A stretch of DNA of 64,000 nt from Oenanthe sinensis. Lineage: Eukaryota; Streptophyta; Magnoliopsida; Apiales; Apiaceae. Positions 57,601 to 64,000 of this stretch are shown here, piece after piece. Under the pieces are notes generated by a model that saw only the letters and a list, made by a program, of their open reading frames with translations, was not told where the DNA came from and did not search any database. Position 1 is the stretch's first letter. The number at the start of each line of letters is the position of its first letter. A program made the translations under genes and the position numbers. The stretch lies in NCBI GenBank assembly GCA_028671895.1, contig JAPMAC010000207.1, positions 2,728,001 to 2,792,000 on the forward strand, given 5' to 3'.

Positions 57601-59067
57601 GAAGGAGGCTCTGAACAACCCACCATTATACTTGGACATACTGGAGCAGTTTTGAAATACTGCAAATTGGGAAAAAGTTGCTTTGGAGAACGGGAGCTCT
57701 AAGATTCTAGTCACCTGTAAGATCCAACAAGAGAACATCACATTTGATGAAAATGATGTGAATGCAAGTTTGTCTCTTCCAACAGAGAACCATGACAGGG
57801 TGCCAACAGAAGCTGAGCTGGAGGACTTCATGGAGTTTATCAGGTACTCTGATGAAATCAAGCTGGGGAAGCTCAACAAGAAATTTGTTCGAAAGAAGTG
57901 GTCATTCCTCTTTGACACACTGCTGAGGGTCTTCACCTGCAGGAAGACAGGATTTGATCAAATAAGCTCAGTTGCCTTAAAGCTGGCCTACTCATTGGCC
58001 CACAACCAGAAGATCAATGTAGGCAGGCTCATTCTTGGGGAGCTCATAACCAGGATTCCCAAAAGAGGTAATCATATTTTCTTCCCTCGTTTTATTCAAT
58101 TAATTCTCAATTATAAAAATGCCAGTTTGATTGAACTACCTGGGATGAACAGAAATAGAATTTGCTACTCCAAGTCCATGTCAAAAATCATTTTTGCTAC
58201 ATTAGACATGAGAAGCACAGTGAATGTACCTCTTCAAATCACACATCATATGAGGAGTATATTTGAAGGGTATCCACTAGTGCAGCCTCCATATGGTTAC
58301 TTGCTTCCAGTAGAGAGTTCCATGCCCGCAGAAGTACCTAATGCACCAAACCCAGAAACTCTTAACCCAACTGAGTCCATTCTTTCAAATCCTCTAGATT
58401 TTAGTGATCCAACCTCCACATCCTCTCAACAAGGTGTGGTTGAAAAGAAGAAAATGAGAAAATCTGCTTTAAAAAAAAGCTAGAAGTAGTTATAGAAAGT
58501 GTTGAAGAATCTCACTCAGATGAGTTACCTGTGGAACCTCTCAAGAGGAGAAAGAAAAGTTAAGAGGCCAGACCACTCTACATCCTCCCAACAGGGTGTA
58601 GAGGTTACAAAGGGACTACACCTGCTACTAGGTACACTTTCTTAACAAAGTGCATCTATTGAAATTGGGAGTCAGCCCACTCCACTCTATAAAGAGTCTA
58701 CATCAGCACATGAACTCACTCCTGTTGCTGATAGAAGTATAGTTAAAAAGGAGACACAAGAGCACATATGAATGTCCATTGAAACTTCATCATTTTCTCA
58801 AGGGGAGTTTCCAACACTCATCACTTCTCAAAACATTTCTTTCTCTCCTTAAATTTCTTCTCAACCAATTGTGTCTAGCCAAACACAAAAAATTATTGAT
58901 CACCAGGAATCTAATCCTCCTAGTGAGCTAATTTCAAGTGACTTGGTGCATGACACCTTGCTCACAACCCAGGACATACATCTAGATGGTGAGGGAATAC
59001 ATGCTGGGGTATATCCTGATGCCACCATCAAAACCACAGAGGTTCCAAAAGTTTTTACTTCAGACTC
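57597..59067 (+). pseudogene. retrotransposon accessory ORF (env-like position), first part
   Basis: An open frame of 266 codons (57683-58483) is preceded in frame by PPLYLDILEQF-stop. Segments LGKLNKKFVRKKWSFLFDTL, SSVALKLAYSLAHNQKINVG and FFPRFIQLILNYKN follow a pattern I know from extra ORFs in plant LTR elements, often mislabelled in annotation, with a globular N-terminal domain and a long Pro/Ser/Thr tail (VPNAPNPETLNPTESILSNP). After 58483 the tail continues with stops and frameshifts; the 58871-59074 frame (SSQTQKIIDHQESNPPSELI) belongs to it. Function unknown; I assign no envelope activity. Other parts of the element lie outside or are lost. Confidence 0.6.
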
Positions 59068-62000
59068 TATATAATAACCCGTATTTTTGACACATTATTT
59101 ATTTATAAAAGACCTTGATGAATAGTAGTTCTATAGATTTATGAAAAACTTTTTAGCCCATACTAAGTAAGTGATAGAATGTTAGAAATCTGAAGATGTA
59201 ATATTATTATATGAAGTAAATGAGTGAATGCAAAAGCCGTCAGAATCCGAAGACTTTCACTTTTACTATTTGTTTCGTAACTTACGAGATATTAAGGAAT
59301 ACGAGGATTTCGGCATGACACGAATCCTATAACATGGAATTTTAGTGGATATAAGTTGAGCCAAAGTATTTAAAGTAATAAGAACAATTATAGTGAATCT
59401 TACGCAAGGAAACGTTTCAGAATAAAAATAGACATCTCGTTGAGATCAAGCAATATAAGAATAAAATAATGAGGTTTAAGTACATGAAAGGGAGAAGAAA
59501 CAATATTATTAAGTACTAGAAAAACAACCAAGCAAGGAACTAGCTAGTTACAACAAAACTAAGCCAATGAAGCATGGTTACAAAAAGTAAGGGGGAAGTA
59601 CAAGACAAAGGACTAAAGTCATACCTTGGTTACTATCTGAGGTACTTGACATCCATCAAACCATACCTCTTGATAGATATCATCCATATCCACATAAAAA
59701 CCAACACAATTAGCCAAGAGATGGAAAAGCTTTTCTTTCTTCCCACATTTCTTCTTCATTTCGGCCTCATCATAAAAGGGCAAACTAAAAATTCTATATC
59801 TCCTTCATTTCTTAACCAAAAATTATGTTTTATAGCTCTTTAGAAAGGTCTTAAAGTAACTTAAACTTCTAGTTCACAAGTCTCTTCCATTTGAGCAGGT
59901 TAGATCATCATTTGTCAAGTAATTTCAAGAGGGTGAATAGTAATGAATTGTAATTCTGAAAATTACTAACTTGTTTCTTGATTTCTCTTGCAAGTTTAAG
60001 GATGAAAAGCATAGATCAAGGCTCCCTTAAGGCTTACAAACTGTTGTTAGTATCTTTAAGGATTCAAGAAAGGTATAAACACCATCCACCCTTTGATTTT
60101 CTTTAAGCTATAAGCTTGAGTTTGTGTTATGTTTAAGTATATGTTGATTTAAGGAGTTTGAATGTAAATGGTTGAATATTGTTGGTTGAATAATATGGGT
60201 TGATGATGATGATGAGTTTATGAAGTTTATAAACTGATTTTGTTGTTAAGTACATTGGGTTGATGATTGGGTTATTGGTTAATGGATTTAACATAATTAA
60301 ATTCGGGAATCGTTACGGTTATAGCCGTCGTAATGCCCATTTGCATATAGACCTGTTTTGACCAAGATTTATGAACTGTCATTTCACTATTTCTGGACAC
60401 AGCCGCATATATGTGTAGATCTTCCTTTTTAGTTTGTTTTGGTATAAAAATCATGTCGATACCATTTACGGTTTAGGAGATAAGTCCATTTTAGTGAAAG
60501 TCGCGCAAGGGAACCAAACTGCTGTCTTGTACTCACTTTGAAGCTATAAACGAACTACTTAAGAGTCGGATAAAATTATAAAATTTGGGTGATAGATACC
60601 TTGGACAGTTAGTAAGATAACCACATGCTAAAACGGAAAATTTTCAATTTTATAAAAATATGGGAACCAAAGTTGCGCGAAGTGTAATCATGAAGAACCT
60701 CCACTGCATAACACTGAAGCTTTAGGAATTTCACCACTGTGAACATAAAAAAATTGAATTATTTTGTTCTAGACACTCTCTAGATTATCCACGAGAAAAC
60801 GGTGTATCGATTGAGTTAACGGTTTGGGAGAAATCAAGGTTTTAGTAAAAATGATGTAAATAGTAAAATCACGTAGTTGACTCGACTTTTAAAATGCATT
60901 CCACCTATTTAAACTCATGTGTTCCAAATGAAAATATTTTTGATAATTAATAAAAATACTCAAGAAGCTTCTTGAGTGGTTTCATATTTATTTATGAATT
61001 TTCTGATTTATTAAAAATATTGAAGTGCGAGTCGCGTAATAATAATTCTCAGAAAAGTCAACTCTAGGGGCACTGTTTTAACGAGCAACTTTAGCCAGGA
61101 TAAAAGGATAATCTCGAGTCGGTTAAAACACGAAAGATGTTGAAAAATAACATGACTATGTATTGGAGTAAATGATTAGATTAAAAGTCATTTACAAGAC
61201 AGTATATGAATGGTCAAGATAGATCTGAGGAGGTGAATGTCGGGTAAGATAAGTGTTAGTAAAATGACTATGTACAAGTTTAAGTGTCATAATTGGACTC
61301 GATATGCGATTATACTTACTAGTATTATAAGTAGTTGATGATATTAAGGGTACTAATCGATATTATGAAATCTATTGATAGAAAATCTGGAACGAGTGGG
61401 ACTCTTAGAACGTATCTTGAACTCCAAGCAAGTTTTCCCAGCCTTATACCTTTATTTTCAAAATCTTATATTTTTGATTTTGCATATGAAATTAAATTAT
61501 GCTTATGCAAGTTTCTAACTCTACGTTTTTGCATATTAAAATAGTTGCATTACTACGTATGCAAGTTTTCGAAACATGTACTCTATATATTACTGTTGTG
61601 TTTGAAAACTGTTGATGTTGTGATATAACTGCTTATTGGAATTATGAACTGTTTTAAACGTTGTTGAATCTTTCGTCATATATTTTGGTTTATATGCTAT
61701 AAGGTATTATAGATATAAGCCGGTGTATATATAAAGGCTCTAAGAGTAGAGCGGGTTTTCGTATTTTCGAACGTAGACCGGGAGTCAGAAGTATTATTCT
61801 GAATACTGTCGTAATCCGGAAGTTATTGGAGACAGATTATTTTAAATAGCGATTAAAAATATTCCAATATTTATATTTTGGATATTTTTATTGATAAATA
61901 TTTTAAATAGTGTTAATAAATATTATTTGAATATTTATTTAATTAATGAATATTATTCTGAATATTCATTTAAGAAGGTTTATTAATTGTTTATTTATTT

Positions 62001-63634
62001 AATAAATATTATTTAAATATTCTAAATTGATTTAAATATAGTACGTGTTCCCAAATATTAATTTTATGTTTTATAAATTCTTTAAATAAGAATAAAATAT
62101 TCTCTGACTTATCAAAAATTGAGAATCCAGTCTAGGAAGTAAATAAATGATTTTTACCTCTTCGAATACGAGTATGTTTTGGGATTACTGCCCTACTGAA
62201 GTTAATATTTTCAACTTATCGAAATCAAAGAGATGTCCGACTAATTCCCAGGTCGTGAATTTTTAAATAACTTTCATTCCTCGATATATGAGATTAGTTG
62301 ACGGAGGTCAACACACACATTGCGATAATATTACTTTTCTAACTATCCTGGAAGTAACCGTTCAGAGATACACGAATCTATTAACAAGTATTATATACTT
62401 GGGGAACTAGGATTAAATTTCGGTTCCAGGTTTATAGATTTTTCCAGTAGACTAGGAGATATAGCATAAGTGGACGAGTGACGCACGACCCAACACTTTG
62501 GCCCATATGCGGTCTAGGATGATACCCAATAACGGTATAGAACGCCGTTGGCTGCCCCTTCTACATGTAGAGAAACAACAAGAGCTGCCGTATGTTACGA
62601 CTGATCATCGTGTATGTACGGTAGAAGCATGGTGAAATACTCCGGATACAGTCTCATCTTCCAATTGGAATTGTGCTGCAATATCATAATAAAAGCCGAG
62701 GTGCTTAGTTCCCAAGGGTGTTCTCAGTAATTGATTTATTGATATTCCTCATCAACAGTATGTTGGAATTGTCTAAGATGTTTTGGCAAAAGGTTTATTT
62801 TAAAATTTTAAGTGGATATATGATATACACCAATTAAATTGTAGACCTTTAAAATGTTTTAATAGATTTTAAACCTTACAAATGGTACGGTTCGAAGTGA
62901 TTTGATTTTCCTATGATGAAAGGTAACTATTATTGTAGTATCTTGAACTGTGTACTTATTATATTTATGGGAGTTTAGCAAAGCTATAGTTGATGCTATT
63001 TTGCTAAGTTACTGATAATATTATTCCAAAACTATGAACTTAATTAGTTCATTGGGTTTTATCTCAAAATCTTCAGATGAAGTATGAAAGTGTGGTAACA
63101 CTATATTCGATAGTGTCTTATTTTATATATGAACTTAATTGTTCATATTATATTATTCTGAACTTCATGGTAAGTATATATACTTTAACCAAAAAGTCCG
63201 ACTAAATGTATCATCGAGAAATACCTTAATATGCTTACCCTATACCGGTAACCTTATGTTATACTATTGAGATAGTAGTGATTATCATATTCTTGGATGA
63301 GAGTCACATAGATAATTGGGTGGATAATTTACTGAGCATTCTTTCGATCATTATTGCTTTATATTAAATTTTTTCAGAGAAAGTGATAATACATTTGATT
63401 GGCTCCATACTTCGAGGGAGAAAAGTAGGAGATTCACCTTTGAGATGATTCAGTTCAGTACTATTCTACAGAAGTAAGTTGAATAATTACATATGGATCG
63501 TAATAACTAATGATACTGATTGTATATCATTTCTAAGACTATAACTTGTATGTGTTAGAGAGATGGGTCTATGATGTGATTTCGTTGGATTATTGAGTTA
63601 TTGCAGAATTTAAATGATTGGTTGGTGACGTGAT
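59068..63634 (+). mobile_element. about 4.57-kb LTR-like insertion (gypsy type)
   Basis: Non-coding block splitting the accessory ORF. It starts TATATAATAACCCGTATTTT, like the TGTAAYRACCCG start I associate with Tekay/Del-type LTRs. A candidate 5-bp duplication GACTC lies at 59063-59067 and 63635-63639, but the ends are not TG and CA, and the ORF does not rejoin in frame. No gag or pol. Best read as a long solo LTR; the exact borders are uncertain. Confidence 0.5.
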
Positions 63635-64000
63635 GACTCAAATCCCTGACCCCAGTTTGGGGGAATTACACTCTGTGGGGGCTAGAGTTACATCACCCAT
63701 TGGTCTCATTAATGAGCCTTTGGAAACCATGTCTTCACAGAAATTGAGCAATCTTGGGGACCGTCACTCCATGCAAATGGCATCCCCTAGACAATCCCCT
63801 GTCATTTAAAGGTTGTCTTCTAGGGAGAAATCACCTATTCATCCAAGATCTTTAGAATCGTATGAGAAATTAGATGAGGAAATTGATACTGAGGGGACCA
63901 CTATAACAAGTGGCCCTAACTCTCACTTCATGTCACAATGGATGAAGCCTGTGCAACATGGCAGTTCTTCAGGACCATCTACTGATGGGTTACTTTCTTA
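63635..64000 (+). pseudogene. accessory ORF, continuation beyond the insertion
   Basis: Ser/Thr/Pro-rich text of the same style resumes: TQIPDPSLGELHSVGARVTS, PIGLINEPLETMSSQKLSNL, then TAA 63807-63809, then RLSSREKSPIHPRSLESYEK and SQWMKPVQHGSSSGPSTDG in the same frame to the window edge. It runs off the window. Confidence 0.5.

Noticed and set aside
59574..59843. 89-codon frame in the long LTR-like block
   Set aside because: No recognisable motif; typical chance frame in the leader-like part of an LTR.

Overview
This is plant nuclear DNA, most likely from a repeat-rich eudicot. The supporting signs are an intronless PLS-class PPR gene, a 12-exon GT-AG gene, a family-1 glycosyltransferase, AT-rich intergenic DNA, and plant lineages of LTR retrotransposons, hAT, Mutator, Stowaway and Helitron elements. 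An asterid (for example Apiaceae) would fit the transposon types, but this is a guess. I see no bacterial, organellar or CRISPR-like features.

Host genes, left third: a PPR editing-factor-type gene (467-3157, +) is followed in frame by a relic of its DYW domain. A convergent intronless RING-H2 E3 ligase gene lies at 4161-5426 (-). A 12-exon gene for the replisome adaptor CTF4/AND-1 (Arabidopsis EOL1 type) spans 22292-15644 (-), and I could join it exon by exon into 974 codons. An intronless UGT89-type glycosyltransferase (32199-33641, -) sits alone among transposon debris. These genes form no operon or obvious pathway.

Transposon layers: 7.6-10.47 kb is an unidentified LTR-like region with microsatellites and a 59-bp tandem array. 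At 10.47-12.97 kb lies the 3' end of a Ty3/gypsy Tat/Retand-like element. Its LTR is split by a hAT-like element with an 8-bp duplication, and that element in turn holds a Mutator-like element with 143-bp terminal inverted repeats. The 23-26 kb region holds two Stowaway-like elements and a Helitron-like element. A dead hAT transposase lies at 30.2-31.4 kb.

From 35842 to 45331 a second Tat/Retand-like element lies on the minus strand. It has an LTR, PPT, palindromic tandem array, antisense ORF (plus strand, Transposase_28/gypsy-type), integrase, protease, gag, PBS and a truncated LTR. Its reverse transcriptase and RNase H are missing, and its gag is split by a 1465-bp insertion with a 5-bp duplication. 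It fuses directly to a tandem Ty1/copia (Angela-like) array (45332-56682) with three LTRs, two RT modules and three RNase H modules, all carrying stops or frameshifts.

Right end: remnants of two more copia elements are followed by a retrotransposon accessory (envelope-like position) ORF at about 57.6-59.07 kb. A roughly 4.57-kb LTR-like insertion interrupts it, and it resumes at 63.63 kb and runs off the window.
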